A stretch of 64,000 nt of DNA from assembly GCF_004217555.1 (NCBI RefSeq), contig NZ_SHKW01000001.1, positions 1,302,001 through 1,366,000 on the forward strand. Reading direction: 5' to 3'. Both the position numbers and the translations under genes were made by a program. Of the stretch, positions 53,500-62,509 are shown piece after piece. The DNA is from Edaphobacter modestus (GTDB taxonomy: Bacteria; Acidobacteriota; Terriglobia; Terriglobales; Acidobacteriaceae). Position 1 is the stretch's first letter. The number at the start of each line of letters is the position of its first letter. The notes under the pieces were generated by a model that was given only the letters and a program-made list of their open reading frames with translations, was not told where the DNA came from and searched no databases.

Positions 53500-53501
53500 C
53501 T

Positions 53502-54110
53502 CTAAAAGCTGCCGCCGTTTCTCCGGACGAGGGAAAGAAATTCGTTACGCGTCTGTAGCTGAGTCTTGAAGACGCCCAGCATAGCGGAGGTGACGGTGAG
53601 CGAGTGCTGCTTTTCCACGCCGCGCATCATCATGCAGAGGTGCTGTGCTTCGAGGATCACGGCGACCCCCTGGGGGTCAATCGCGTCGGTAATGGCTTCG
53701 CCGATCTGCCGGGTCAAACGCTCCTGCACCTGCAGGCGGCGCGCGAAGACATCGACGAGCCGCGGAATCTTGCTGAGGCCGATCACCTTTCCGTTGGGGA
53801 CATAGGCGACGTGCGCCTTGCCGAAGAATGGAAGCAGATGGTGCTCGCACATGGAGAAGAACTCGACGTCTTTCACGATGACCATTTCGTCGTAGTCGAC
53901 ATCGAACAGCGCAGCGTGCAGCACCTCCGTGATGTCCATCTTGTAGCCACGCGTAAGGAAGGCCATTGCCTTCTCCATCCGCTCGGGCGTGCGAAGAAGA
54001 CCGTCGCGGTTAGGGTCTTCGCCGATCCTGGTGAGAATCTCCCGGTAGAGGTCCTGGGTCGAGAACTCTGAGAGCGAGGTCGTTTCCAAAACGTTGTTCG
54101 TACGGGCCAT
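53502..54110 (-). CDS. folE: GTP cyclohydrolase I
   Basis: A 202-residue FolE. It converts GTP to 7,8-dihydroneopterin triphosphate, the entry to folate, biopterin and queuosine pathways. Zinc and active-site motifs are visible: [20 protein letters not shown] (residues near 100-120) and the second zinc Cys in [10 protein letters not shown] (about 170), plus [20 protein letters not shown]. It is in one operon with two upstream PTPS genes (15 bp gap), so the product may feed tetrahydropterin or preQ0 formation. Confidence 0.95.
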   Translation of the reverse strand: MARTNNVLETTSLSEFSTQDLYREILTRIGEDPNRDGLLRTPERMEKAMAFLTRGYKMDITEVLHAALFDVDYDEMVIVKDVEFFSMCEHHLLPFFGKAHVAYVPNGKVIGLSKIPRLVDVFARRLQVQERLTRQIGEAITDAIDPQGVAVILEAQHLCMMMRGVEKQHSLTVTSAMLGVFKTQLQTRNEFLSLVRRNGGSF

Positions 54111-54125
54111 GGGTATGGGCCTTTC

Positions 54126-54554
54126 TTAGTGAGTTCCTTCAGCGGGCATCGCGTCCCCGGCATAATCGAAGGAGTTGTTGCTGGTCTCTTCGATATGGAC
54201 ACGCTCAAGATGAGCGGCGGAGAAGCCTGCGAAGATGCGATAGACCTCTACCGATAGATTCTCCGTCGTGGATACCCGATTCTCAAAACAATGGAGCAGG
54301 TTTAGATTGGTGTGGTCAAACCTGTCGATTAGGTTTTCCCGCGCAAAGGCATCGAGCGCACCCAGATCGCAGACCATCCCGGTTACGGGATTCACCCTGC
54401 CGCTGAAGGTAACCTCGACCGTATAGTTGTGGCCGTGGCCGTGCGGATTGTTGCACTTGCCGAAGACTTGCTGGTTCTGCCCCTCGTCGAACGCCTCTGA
54501 GTGCAGCCGGTGCGAAGCGCTGAAGTGATAGCGGCGTGAGAGATAAGCCTTCAT
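54126..54554 (-). CDS. 6-carboxytetrahydropterin/6-pyruvoyltetrahydropterin synthase, copy 2
   Basis: A 142-residue PTPS/QueD family protein. The zinc-site histidines are in FSASHRLHSEAF and PHGHGHNYTVEV; the catalytic Cys is in FGKCNNPHGHG. The Glu that binds the pterin is near the C-terminus (ERVHIEETS). It overlaps copy 1 by four bases (ATGA). It differs from copy 1 throughout, with about half of the residues changed, so the two are old paralogues. Confidence 0.92.
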   Translation of the reverse strand: MKAYLSRRYHFSASHRLHSEAFDEGQNQQVFGKCNNPHGHGHNYTVEVTFSGRVNPVTGMVCDLGALDAFARENLIDRFDHTNLNLLHCFENRVSTTENLSVEVYRIFAGFSAAHLERVHIEETSNNSFDYAGDAMPAEGTH

Positions 54555-54967
54555 GCCTGCTCACCGTAAAAGTCGGCGAAGAGATCCGGCATCTCATAGA
54601 CGCGCACCCGATGCAGCTTCGCATTGGGAATTTTGTCCTCGAGCCGTTGCCAGATGGCAATGGCGATGTTCTCCGTCGTCGGGATACTTGACCGGAACTC
54701 GGGCACCTCGAGATTCAGATGGCGATGATCGTAGATGCTGATCACCTCGCGGTCGAGAATATCCTTCAGTTGCTTCAGGTCGACGACAAAGCCGGAGACG
54801 GGATCGATCTCCCCTTTTACCGTCACTTCGACCGTGTAATTGTGTCCATGACCGTTGCGGTTGGCGCACTTACCGAAGACTCTCTTGTTCTCCTCCTCGG
54901 TCCAGTCCTCGACCCAGTAAAAGTGCGCGGAGGAGAACTCGGCTTTGCGTGTAAGAAAGATCATCAT
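54551..54967 (-). CDS. 6-carboxytetrahydropterin/6-pyruvoyltetrahydropterin synthase, copy 1
   Basis: A 138-residue PTPS/QueD family protein. Zinc histidines are in FSSAHFYWVEDW and RNGHGHNYTVEV, the catalytic Cys in FGKCANRNGHG, and the C-terminal HRVRVYEMPD carries the pterin-binding Glu. It is the first gene of a three-gene operon with copy 2 and folE. Paired copies could form a hetero-oligomer or divide QueD-like and biopterin-like work; a carbinolamine dehydratase 17 kb away fits biopterin use. Confidence 0.92.
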   Translation of the reverse strand: MMIFLTRKAEFSSAHFYWVEDWTEEENKRVFGKCANRNGHGHNYTVEVTVKGEIDPVSGFVVDLKQLKDILDREVISIYDHRHLNLEVPEFRSSIPTTENIAIAIWQRLEDKIPNAKLHRVRVYEMPDLFADFYGEQA

Positions 54968-55006
54968 GCCTCTCTTCTAGTGTAGCTCTCTACGCAGGCC
55001 TATGAG

Positions 55007-56083
55007 TCAGCTGGTGCGATAGCTGCGACCCTTCCAGACGACCGTGCGCCGCATGCGATGATGCAGGGTGCTGCGAACCAGCAGAAAGACAAACAGCGGT
55101 ATGCCGAGGATTGAAAGCGTGACATCGACGGCAGGAAAATTCGAGCGGGCCACGCGGGCGTAAAAGCGCCACAACGTCCTCCCCCAAAGCAGCATAAGCG
55201 CCCAACGCTGCCAGTTCACCAGCCAGGGAATGCCAAAAGCAAGGAGGGGAAGGCAGAAGTACAGAGCGAAATCGAGAACGCGCCAGGCAGCCAGATAGAT
55301 CGGACGGGGAAACAGGACCGCCAGGTTCTTTGTCCAGCCTTCGATCATTGCTGCCGTAGTGCGATACATGTGCGTTGAGAGCGCATCGGGGGCATAGCGG
55401 AAGCGGATCGGCCTCTGGCTCTGCTTAACGGTGCGTGCGAGCGCCACGTCTTCAAGAACATCGGAGGCGACGGCGCGATGCCCGCCAACCGCAAAGTAGG
55501 CGTCCCGGTCGATCAACAGGAACTGTCCGTTGGCCGCCGCAAGGCTGCTACCGGGATCGTTCACCTCTGCCATGCGATAGACACTGGCTAGTTCGGAGAA
55601 TACCAGCGGCATCACCACTCGCTGCCAGAAGCCAGTGACAACCTGGCGAGGCGAGTACGAAAGGAGGGCCACGTGGTGCCGTTCGGCCTCGCGAAGCGAA
55701 CGCGAAAGATCGTCAGGCTCGTGAATCGTGTCGGCATCGGTAAACAGCAGCCACTGGCCGCGAGCCACCTTGGCCCCGGCCCAGCAGGCATTGTTCTTGC
55801 CTGTAAAAGGCGTGGATTCGCTCAGATCCAGTGGAGGAGCCTCCATGAGGGTCACCCCCGCGTGCAGGGCCGCGAGCGCACGGACGATGGAGGCCGTCGC
55901 ATCGTCCGAATCGTCATTGACAACGATCAGTTCCCACTGGCGGCCAAGCTCGAATCCGGGCTCCGACTGCCGGACCAACGAAGCCAGGCAGCCAGGAAGG
56001 GAGATCTCTTCATTGCGCGCCGGAATGATAACAGAGAGCTCGAGATCGCAGGTCGCGCTGGGTTGGTCTACATCCACGGTCAC
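55007..56083 (-). CDS. Membrane glycosyltransferase family 2 (HpnI/CrtQ-like)
   Basis: A 358-residue GT2 enzyme. The catalytic domain comes first (ELSVIIPARNEEISLPGCL, about residues 14-32; VVNDDSDDATASIV, about 53; the metal DxD in LFTDADT near 113; EDVALARTVK, about 225). Two or three membrane segments follow (FALYFCLPLLAFGIPWLV; LSILGIPLFVFLLV). Such proteins glycosylate lipids such as hopanoids or carotenoids at the inner face of the membrane. The substrate is unknown. It starts at GTG 56083 and is divergent from the TlpA-like gene. Confidence 0.85.
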   Translation of the reverse strand: MTVDVDQPSATCDLELSVIIPARNEEISLPGCLASLVRQSEPGFELGRQWELIVVNDDSDDATASIVRALAALHAGVTLMEAPPLDLSESTPFTGKNNACWAGAKVARGQWLLFTDADTIHEPDDLSRSLREAERHHVALLSYSPRQVVTGFWQRVVMPLVFSELASVYRMAEVNDPGSSLAAANGQFLLIDRDAYFAVGGHRAVASDVLEDVALARTVKQSQRPIRFRYAPDALSTHMYRTTAAMIEGWTKNLAVLFPRPIYLAAWRVLDFALYFCLPLLAFGIPWLVNWQRWALMLLWGRTLWRFYARVARSNFPAVDVTLSILGIPLFVFLLVRSTLHHRMRRTVVWKGRSYRTS

Positions 56084-56114
56084 GACTTCGTATTATAGGA
56101 AGGTGGAGTGTGTC

Positions 56115-56600
56115 GTGCGGAAAGCGCTAACGAGTCTTGTGTTGTTGCTATTGACGGCGGGCTGCGACCGGGGCCAACACCCTAGGCAATTGGCAACCGT
56201 GGCACCGTCGTTTTCTATCAGCGATGGATCCCAATCGATCGATCTCTCGAAGCTCCGCGGCAAGGTGGTTGTCCTGAACTTCTGGGCAAGCTGGTGCGCT
56301 CCCTGCGTTGAGGAACTGCCTACCCTGATCGAACTGCAGCGCAAGATGCCCCAGGTTGCCGTGATTGCAATCAGCACCGATGAAGACGATGGAGCGTATA
56401 AGCGGTTTCTGGCCGAACACCACGTCGATCTGACCACAATCCGCGACGGCGAGCAGCGAGTCAACGCGCTATACGGCAGCTTTCGCTATCCCGAAACCTA
56501 TGTCATCGATCAAAAGGGAGTGCTGCGGAGAAAGTTTATTGGACCCCAGGTTTGGACTAGTCCCGAGATTGTGGACTATCTCACAAAGCTCGGGGGATAG
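56115..56600 (+). CDS. TlpA-like thioredoxin-fold lipoprotein
   Basis: A 161-residue exported redox protein. The lipobox LLTAGC (Cys at about residue 17) predicts lipid anchoring; the redox centre is WASWCAPCVEELP (about 62). It belongs to the TlpA/ResA/DsbE group that reduces disulfides of apocytochromes or other periplasmic proteins. GTG 56115 has GGAG six bases upstream. The GNAT gene follows 10 bp later. Confidence 0.88.
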   Translation: MRKALTSLVLLLLTAGCDRGQHPRQLATVAPSFSISDGSQSIDLSKLRGKVVVLNFWASWCAPCVEELPTLIELQRKMPQVAVIAISTDEDDGAYKRFLAEHHVDLTTIRDGEQRVNALYGSFRYPETYVIDQKGVLRRKFIGPQVWTSPEIVDYLTKLGG

Positions 56601-56610
56601 TCTGAGTCTC

Positions 56611-57294
56611 ATGTTTCCCAATCCATTCTGGCAGGCATTGACGACGGAGCATGCCGCAATTGCGGTCGGCGAAGGCCTAGCGCGACGGTATCCAGCTGAT
56701 GTGATTCCGTTCGCCGGCGTTGCTGATACGGGTGAAGAGGCGATGCGGGCCCTGCGAGATCTGCTTGAGCCGGGCGAGGCCATCTACGTTGCCGGGGACA
56801 AACTGGAATTGATACCGGGACTGGAACAAGTACGCGAGATTGCCGGATACCAGATGAGCTTTTCTTCCGATGTCATGGAGCCGGGTGAGGCTTCGGCGCC
56901 TCCCATAGAATTATTGGCCTCAGAGCATGCTTCCGACATGGTGGGATTGACGGACGTGGCTTTCCCCGGGTTTTTCCGGAAGAAGACTCATGTATTGGGG
57001 TCCTACTGGGGAATTCGAAGAGACGGAAAGCTGGTTGCGATGGCCGGGGAACGGGTAGCACTGCCTGGTTTTCGTGAGATCAGTGCGGTATGCACACATC
57101 CTTCGTATACAGGCAAGGGCTATGCAGCGGTCCTCATACGGCATATACTGCGGGTCCATTCTGTGCGCGCGCTACGAAGTTTCCTGCATGTGGCAGCGGC
57201 GAATGAACGGGCTATCAGTCTGTATGAGAGGCTCGGATTTGTGAAGACGGAAACGATTATTTTTCGACAGATCCGCCGACCGGGACCTAGATGA
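56611..57294 (+). CDS. GNAT-family N-acetyltransferase
   Basis: A 227-residue protein. An N-terminal domain of about 95 residues precedes a GNAT (FR47-like) fold. The acetyl-CoA-binding segment is VCTHPSYTGKGYAAVLI (about 160-176) and the C-terminal motif ANERAISLYERLGFV is typical. The substrate cannot be told; this two-domain form is common among uncharacterised amine acetylases. The start is ATG 56611, 10 bp after the TlpA-like stop. Confidence 0.88.
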   Translation: MFPNPFWQALTTEHAAIAVGEGLARRYPADVIPFAGVADTGEEAMRALRDLLEPGEAIYVAGDKLELIPGLEQVREIAGYQMSFSSDVMEPGEASAPPIELLASEHASDMVGLTDVAFPGFFRKKTHVLGSYWGIRRDGKLVAMAGERVALPGFREISAVCTHPSYTGKGYAAVLIRHILRVHSVRALRSFLHVAAANERAISLYERLGFVKTETIIFRQIRRPGPR

Positions 57295-57685
57295 TGAGAT
57301 GGCGTGCAACATATTTCATCATTTTGTGAGCAACCCTGCTGTATATAAATTCGAGTATCCAAAAAGTGGTTATGGTGCCGGCTCGGAAGGGGAGATAGGA
57401 TGGTCTCACCTTCACGTCCTCAGAGAATCTCTGAAACGGTGCTATGAGTCTTTCTGGGCCTGAAGGTCATTTGTTTGTGAGGAGTTGCAGGGTAAAAACT
57501 ACTGAACCCAGGCAACCTTTAAGTGTTTTATACTGTAATTGTCGCCTCATCGGCTTCCACCTGTGTGCTGGATTGCAGTACCCCTCCCACCAGCCTCTCG
57601 GCACAGGTTTGCGAAATTCCTGCCAAATTAGCTGATTAAGCGTCAGCGCTGTACTCCCCAACCTTCCGACGAGGTTTTTGAACCT
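57295..57685. other. 391-bp intergenic region upstream of the type III PKS gene
   Basis: No convincing gene on either strand. It probably holds the promoter of the polyketide synthase gene. A GGAGATAGGATGG stretch at about 57389 and the C/T-rich block at 57581-57600 are the only notable features; no hairpin or operator was found. Confidence 0.5.
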
Positions 57686-58762
57686 ATGCGCATCGCATCT
57701 GTAGGCACCGCCTTTCCTCCCCATCGCTATCCCCAGACTGTCATTACTGAAGCCCTCAAATCGCGGATGCAAGACAAACTGGAGATTCCAGGCATCATGG
57801 ACCGTCTCCACTCCAATTGCGGAGTGGACTACCGCCACATCATGTTCCCCCTAGATACGCTGGGTACGCTTTCCGGGTTTGGGCCAACCAATGACGCATG
57901 GATCAAGGGAGCTCTCGAGCTAGGCCAGCAAGCCGTTCGGAAGGCCCTCGATCAAGCCGGACTGGAGCCTTCGGATATCTCCGCAATCTTCTTTACTTCC
58001 GTGACAGGCATCGCCTGCCCGAGCATAGATGCCCGGCTGGTGAACCTGATGGGCTTTCCGAACACTATTAAAAGGACACCGATCTTCGGTCTCGGCTGCG
58101 TAGCCGGTGCGGCCGGGATCTCCCGGGCCGCGGATTATGTCCGCGCATTTCCCAAGCAATATGCTCTATTGCTCTCGGTAGAGCTGTGCTCTCTTACCTG
58201 GCAGGAGCAGGATTGCTCGATGGCAAACCTAGTTGCGTGCGGCCTGTTTGGAGATGGCGCCGCTGCTGTGGTGCTGGCGGGAGAGGAGACTCAACTGGCG
58301 GAGAAGCCAACCAGTGTCGAGGATCCGTGCCCGCGGGTTCTGGCGACCCGGTCGACATTTTATCCCAATACGGAGCACCTTATGGGATGGAACATTAACC
58401 ACAATGGTTTCAACATCGTTCTCTCGGCAGAGGTTCCCGAACTGGTCACGACAGAGCTTCGGCAGACAGTGGAGGACTTTCTAGGCGAGAACGACCTTCA
58501 GATCGGGCAGATCTGCAGCTTCATCTTCCACAGTGGCGGACCAAAAGTCCTGAAAGCAATGGAAAGCAGCCTGAGCCTCCCTCCCGGAGCACTCTCTGCT
58601 TCCTGGAACAGCCTGCGGCAACGGGGAAACCTCTCGTCCGCTTCGGTCCTCACGGTCATGCAGGATTATCTGCTGAATCGACCTGGCAGCCCTGGGTGCT
58701 ATAGCATGATCGGCGCCATGGGTCCAGCCTTCTGCTCCGAGCTTCTCCTCCTGCAGTGGTAG
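57686..58762 (+). CDS. Type III polyketide synthase (chalcone/stilbene synthase-like)
   Basis: A 358-residue homodimeric thiolase-fold enzyme that condenses a starter acyl-CoA with malonyl-CoA, giving pyrones, resorcinols or related products. The catalytic triad is placed by IFGLGCVAGAAGISRA (Cys, about residue 135), FIFHSGGPKVL (His, about 280) and RGNLSSASVL (Asn, about 313). Bacterial relatives make alkylresorcinols or alkylpyrones. No methyltransferase or oxidase partner is adjacent, which most such clusters have. The start is ATG 57686. Confidence 0.92.
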   Translation: MRIASVGTAFPPHRYPQTVITEALKSRMQDKLEIPGIMDRLHSNCGVDYRHIMFPLDTLGTLSGFGPTNDAWIKGALELGQQAVRKALDQAGLEPSDISAIFFTSVTGIACPSIDARLVNLMGFPNTIKRTPIFGLGCVAGAAGISRAADYVRAFPKQYALLLSVELCSLTWQEQDCSMANLVACGLFGDGAAAVVLAGEETQLAEKPTSVEDPCPRVLATRSTFYPNTEHLMGWNINHNGFNIVLSAEVPELVTTELRQTVEDFLGENDLQIGQICSFIFHSGGPKVLKAMESSLSLPPGALSASWNSLRQRGNLSSASVLTVMQDYLLNRPGSPGCYSMIGAMGPAFCSELLLLQW

Positions 58763-58977
58763 AAGGGAAAACAATTCCCATAATGGGACTTCTAAGAGTG
58801 CATTGGTTTGCACATGGAGCCTGCTCAGCAGGGGGCGTACCATAGGTTGCGGGCGCTAACCCCCAGAAGTATGAATGCCGCTTAGTTTAGGAATGAGAAC
58901 GGGCTGTGGCTATATGCGTGCAGCAATGAAGGTGCGGTCGGTGGACGCCGCATTTCGCACTTTCATGGAGGTTCTCA

Positions 58978-59598
58978 ATGCTTAGATCGCTCTCTATCCT
59001 TGCGCTGGCAGCAGTTTTTGCTGCTCCCATCGCTGTTCATGCCGACCCAATTACCGGTACACTCTCTGCCTTTGGCACCGACACCTTCACCTCCAACACG
59101 GTCCAATTTTTCAGTGGAGAAGTTGCGGGTGGACCAGGAGCACTTACTGGAACCTTTGCCTTGTATCTAACCGATGGCAATCCAATCAACTTCCTCGCCG
59201 GTGTTCTGCCCTACAATCAGGGGCCGAATACGGTTCCTCCTGCCATTTCACCGGTCCAGCTGTTTACGACCTCGCAGAATGGCGAAACCTTTGCTTTCTA
59301 TATGACTGACTACAATGCGATGTACGTCTCGAATATACCTGGATGCACGGTGGGGAACTGCCTCGATGTAACCGGCAACGGTTTCTTCACGGCGAACGGC
59401 GTAGTCGCCTATGAATCCAGTCCAGGCAGCTTTACCTTTACCTCTCAGTTAGTTGGCGGACAGACTTCGACGACGTTCTCGGCCTCGGCCATTGCAACAC
59501 CGTCGGCGATTCCCGAGCCTTCAAGCCTTGCGTTGATGGGAAGCGGCGTGCTGGCCATGGCAGGCATGGTACGCCGTCGTATGGCACGAGCGGCCTAA
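58978..59598 (+). CDS. PEP-CTERM sorting-domain protein
   Basis: A 206-residue exported protein. Signal peptide to about residue 23 (AAPIAVHAD), a Ser/Thr/Gly-rich beta-type body, and a C-terminal PEP-CTERM anchor: IPEPSSLALMGSGVLAMAGM then VRRRMARAA. The family is sorted and cleaved by exosortase and usually goes to the cell surface or the extracellular polysaccharide. No exosortase gene is in the window. The SD GGAGG lies seven bases before ATG 58978. Confidence 0.92.
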   Translation: MLRSLSILALAAVFAAPIAVHADPITGTLSAFGTDTFTSNTVQFFSGEVAGGPGALTGTFALYLTDGNPINFLAGVLPYNQGPNTVPPAISPVQLFTTSQNGETFAFYMTDYNAMYVSNIPGCTVGNCLDVTGNGFFTANGVVAYESSPGSFTFTSQLVGGQTSTTFSASAIATPSAIPEPSSLALMGSGVLAMAGMVRRRMARAA

Positions 59599-59618
59599 GT
59601 AGTCCGGAACCACAAAAG

Positions 59619-59667
59619 AAATCCCTCCCCTGCTGTCAGCGCGATTCCCAGTGGGGCAGGGATTTTT
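59619..59667 (+). terminator. Terminator after the PEP-CTERM gene
   Basis: An imperfect stem with arms AATCCCT and AGGGATT (59620 onward, closing at about 59663) followed by six Ts. Confidence 0.75.
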
Positions 59668-59937
59668 TGCATGTCTGGCAGAATTCTTCTTGAAGCACGT
59701 AAATTACTGAGGATGCGTCATGGATGGGTTGCAGAAGCAACAGGTCTTCGAATGCTTCAGGGAGCAAGAGGTGCCTGGATATGGGTATACTTGGTCCACT
59801 ATTTTTTCGCAATCTGGTTGTTGCTCGACTTCGTGAAGGGAGCGCTTCCTGGGCGAGGTTGTAATGACGTTCAGACGGACGCCGGTTGAAAACGGCCTAT
59901 CTCGGACCATGGCAGGAAAGGGGCTCGTTTCGCATTG

Positions 59938-60789
59938 ATGTGGAGAACACTCGCAGTCCTGTCAGCAGCGAGCCTCCTTTGCCTTTCGATGGCAATCGTT
60001 GGTGTCCTTCCTGGTCCGGTCATGGCACAACCCCAGGAACCGAATCTCCAGACTCCTCCACGGAAGTCCCCCACGCGCAATTCTCATGATTTTCTCGGCT
60101 TGGGCCGGGTTCCAGATGCGGAGGCCGCCAAACGCGGGGAGCCCCTCTACAAAGAAAATTGTGCGACGTGTCATGGTGCGGATGCTCGCGGGGCGCAGGC
60201 GCCTAACCTCGTCCGTTCGGTGTTTGTGCTGCACGACGAAAAGGGCGAGGGGATTGGGCAGGTGATCCGAAATGGGCGACCCCAGGGAGGCATGCCGGCG
60301 TTTCCGAATCTCAGCGATTCCCAGCAGTACGACATTGCGGAGTATCTCCATGAGCAGGTGGAGCTAGCCGCCAACCGCGGACTTTATAAACACAGCGACA
60401 CCATGACGAGCGGAGATGCAGTCAAAGGCAAGACGCTCTTTGCGGAGAACTGCGCGGCCTGCCACTCGGTAACGGGCGATCTGGCGAAGATCGGGGCGAA
60501 GTATCCCCAGCCAGCGGCGATGCTGGCGCGCATGGCGTGGCCCGCGAACCCCGGGCCTCGACAAGCCACCGTCATTACTGCAGATGGAGTGAAGCAGAGT
60601 GGCACCCTCGTTCACTATGATGATTTCGAGACGACGCTGCGGACTGCCGAAGGATCCAGCCTCACCTGGCCGACGGATTCGGTCAAGGTAGAGATACCGG
60701 ATAAACTTGCGGGACACCGCGCGTTACTGCCGAGGTATTCGGATGATGATCTCCATCACCTTACGCGATATCTTCTGACGTTAAAATGA
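59938..60789 (+). CDS. Dihaem c-type cytochrome
   Basis: A 283-residue exported protein. After a signal peptide (about residues 1-30, ending VMAQP), two CxxCH haem sites are visible: ENCATCHGADARG (about 75) and ENCAACHSVTGD (about 170). Methionine ligands are likely in GGMPAFPNLS and in a later region. It ends overlapping the PQQ dehydrogenase start by four bases (ATGA), so it is the electron acceptor of that enzyme by the usual arrangement. The start is ATG 59938; an in-frame TTG at 59935 precedes it directly. Confidence 0.9.
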   Translation: MWRTLAVLSAASLLCLSMAIVGVLPGPVMAQPQEPNLQTPPRKSPTRNSHDFLGLGRVPDAEAAKRGEPLYKENCATCHGADARGAQAPNLVRSVFVLHDEKGEGIGQVIRNGRPQGGMPAFPNLSDSQQYDIAEYLHEQVELAANRGLYKHSDTMTSGDAVKGKTLFAENCAACHSVTGDLAKIGAKYPQPAAMLARMAWPANPGPRQATVITADGVKQSGTLVHYDDFETTLRTAEGSSLTWPTDSVKVEIPDKLAGHRALLPRYSDDDLHHLTRYLLTLK

Positions 60790-62444
60790 ACCGGCCCTAT
60801 CTCCTCCATCTCGCCCTGTGCCTTGGCACATCTATCGCAATGTTTGTCTCCCCTGCCCTTACAGCGCAGAAGGTTGCCGAACCGCAGGGTCTTGCCCCAA
60901 ACGCTCTCAAGCTGTTCGATCAGCCGGCAGATTCGTGGCCAACTTATAACGGTGACTACTCGGGGCGGCGCTTCAGTGAGATCTCTCAGATCAACCAGAA
61001 GAATATCGGCAGCCTGAAAACCAAGTGGACGTACAAGATTGCGGGGATCGCGCCGCTACGGGGGATTGGCAATCCGGTGATCAAATCCACGCCTCTGATG
61101 GTGAATGGCGTTCTTTACTTTACGATTCCCGACCATGTTTTCGCTGTGGATGCGCGGACCGGAAGGGAGAGATGGCGGTTTGATTTTGAGGATCATGGTG
61201 GACACCTGCTGGGACAGCGCGGCGTGGGAATGTACGGGAGATGGATCTACTTCCTGACGCCAGATGGGTGGTTTATCTCGCTGGACTCGGAGACGGGTAA
61301 GGAGAGGTGGCGCAGGAAGGTCGCCGATGAGAAGTTGCAGTATTTCACGACGATGTCGGCCGTGATCGTGAAGAATCACGTGTTGATCGGGGTAGGCGGA
61401 GATGCGATGGACGTGCGTGGCTTCCTGGAAGCGCGCGATCCAGAGACGGGTGAGATGCAGTGGCGGTGGTGGAGCGAACCCCTGAAGATGGGGGATCCTG
61501 GATCGGAGACCTGGCCGAACCAGCAGGCGATGGACCATGGCGGCGGTATGACGTGGTTGCCGGGGACGTATGATCCCGATCTGAACCTGATCTACTGGGG
61601 AACGGGCAACACAAACCCGGTGTTTGCCGGACAGGGACGGAAGGGAGCGAATCTCTATACTGACTCAATCGTTGCGCTGAATCCCGACACGGGCAAGCTT
61701 GTCTGGTACTTCCAGGCATCGCCGCACGATACGCACGACTGGGATAACGTGGAGACCCCCGTGCTGTTCGACATGGTAGTTGACGGCAAACCCAGAAAGC
61801 TGCTGGCGCAGGCCGCAAGGTGCGGATACTTTTTCGTTCTGGACCGCATAACCGGAAAGTACCTGGTGTCCAAGCCGTTCACGAAATCGGCGAACTGGTC
61901 CAAGGGAATCGACGAACGCGGCCAACCGATTCCAGACCCGGACAAAGAGCCGAAGGTAGACGGATCGATGGTTGATGTCCCGATCAATGGAGCTACGAAC
62001 TGGCCTCCGCCCAGCTATAGCCCTCGCACAAAGCTTTTCTACGTCAATGCGAGTGAAGGGTACGGGGTAGCCTATCTCTATGACACTTCGCCGGAGCCCC
62101 AGGGTTATGCAGGCGGAGCCGGAGGCCACTTCGATCCAAATTCATCCCTGATTGCGCTTGACGTCACCAACGGCAATATCAAGTGGAAGCACATTCCAAA
62201 AGGCGAAGGAGCGGAAGGTGGCGGGATGTCCGGGGGCATTCTTACGACTGCGGGCGATTTGCTCTTTACCGGGGATTCGGACCGTCTCGCTGCCTTTGAC
62301 CCCGCCAATGGAAAGATTCTGTGGTCGGAGAAGCTGGGCAGTCACCTGAGCAATGGCCCCTCGACATGGTCCCTGGATGACCAACAAAACATTATCGTGG
62401 GTGCGGGCGATACCCTGTATGCGTTTACCCTCGATGGGAAGTAA
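60786..62444 (+). CDS. PQQ-dependent alcohol dehydrogenase-like beta-propeller, predicted catalytic Asp replaced
   Basis: A 552-residue quinoprotein of the methanol/ethanol dehydrogenase-like group, exported (signal to about residue 27). Propeller strands with repeated Asn/Asp-Thr/Ser-Gly-x-Leu/Glu patterns (DARTGRERW, DSETGKERW, NPDTGKLVWYF, DPANGKILW) are clear. The region that in ExaA and MxaF relatives reads RPGDN reads GRKGANLYTDS here, so the Asp expected to act as base or metal ligand is Ala (about residue 289). The vicinal CC pair of methanol dehydrogenases is absent. It probably feeds electrons to the overlapping cytochrome c. Whether it is active is uncertain. Confidence 0.88.
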   Translation: MNRPYLLHLALCLGTSIAMFVSPALTAQKVAEPQGLAPNALKLFDQPADSWPTYNGDYSGRRFSEISQINQKNIGSLKTKWTYKIAGIAPLRGIGNPVIKSTPLMVNGVLYFTIPDHVFAVDARTGRERWRFDFEDHGGHLLGQRGVGMYGRWIYFLTPDGWFISLDSETGKERWRRKVADEKLQYFTTMSAVIVKNHVLIGVGGDAMDVRGFLEARDPETGEMQWRWWSEPLKMGDPGSETWPNQQAMDHGGGMTWLPGTYDPDLNLIYWGTGNTNPVFAGQGRKGANLYTDSIVALNPDTGKLVWYFQASPHDTHDWDNVETPVLFDMVVDGKPRKLLAQAARCGYFFVLDRITGKYLVSKPFTKSANWSKGIDERGQPIPDPDKEPKVDGSMVDVPINGATNWPPPSYSPRTKLFYVNASEGYGVAYLYDTSPEPQGYAGGAGGHFDPNSSLIALDVTNGNIKWKHIPKGEGAEGGGMSGGILTTAGDLLFTGDSDRLAAFDPANGKILWSEKLGSHLSNGPSTWSLDDQQNIIVGAGDTLYAFTLDGK

Positions 62445-62509
62445 CAGCCTGCAATAGGGCTGGAGGCAGGTTTCGCGGAGACCAGCGAGCCCTGACGTCT
62501 TTCGGTTGT

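Noticed and set aside
59671..59889. 72-codon plus-strand ORF before the cytochrome gene
   Set aside because: No ribosome-binding site, odd composition and no family resemblance; treated as noncoding.
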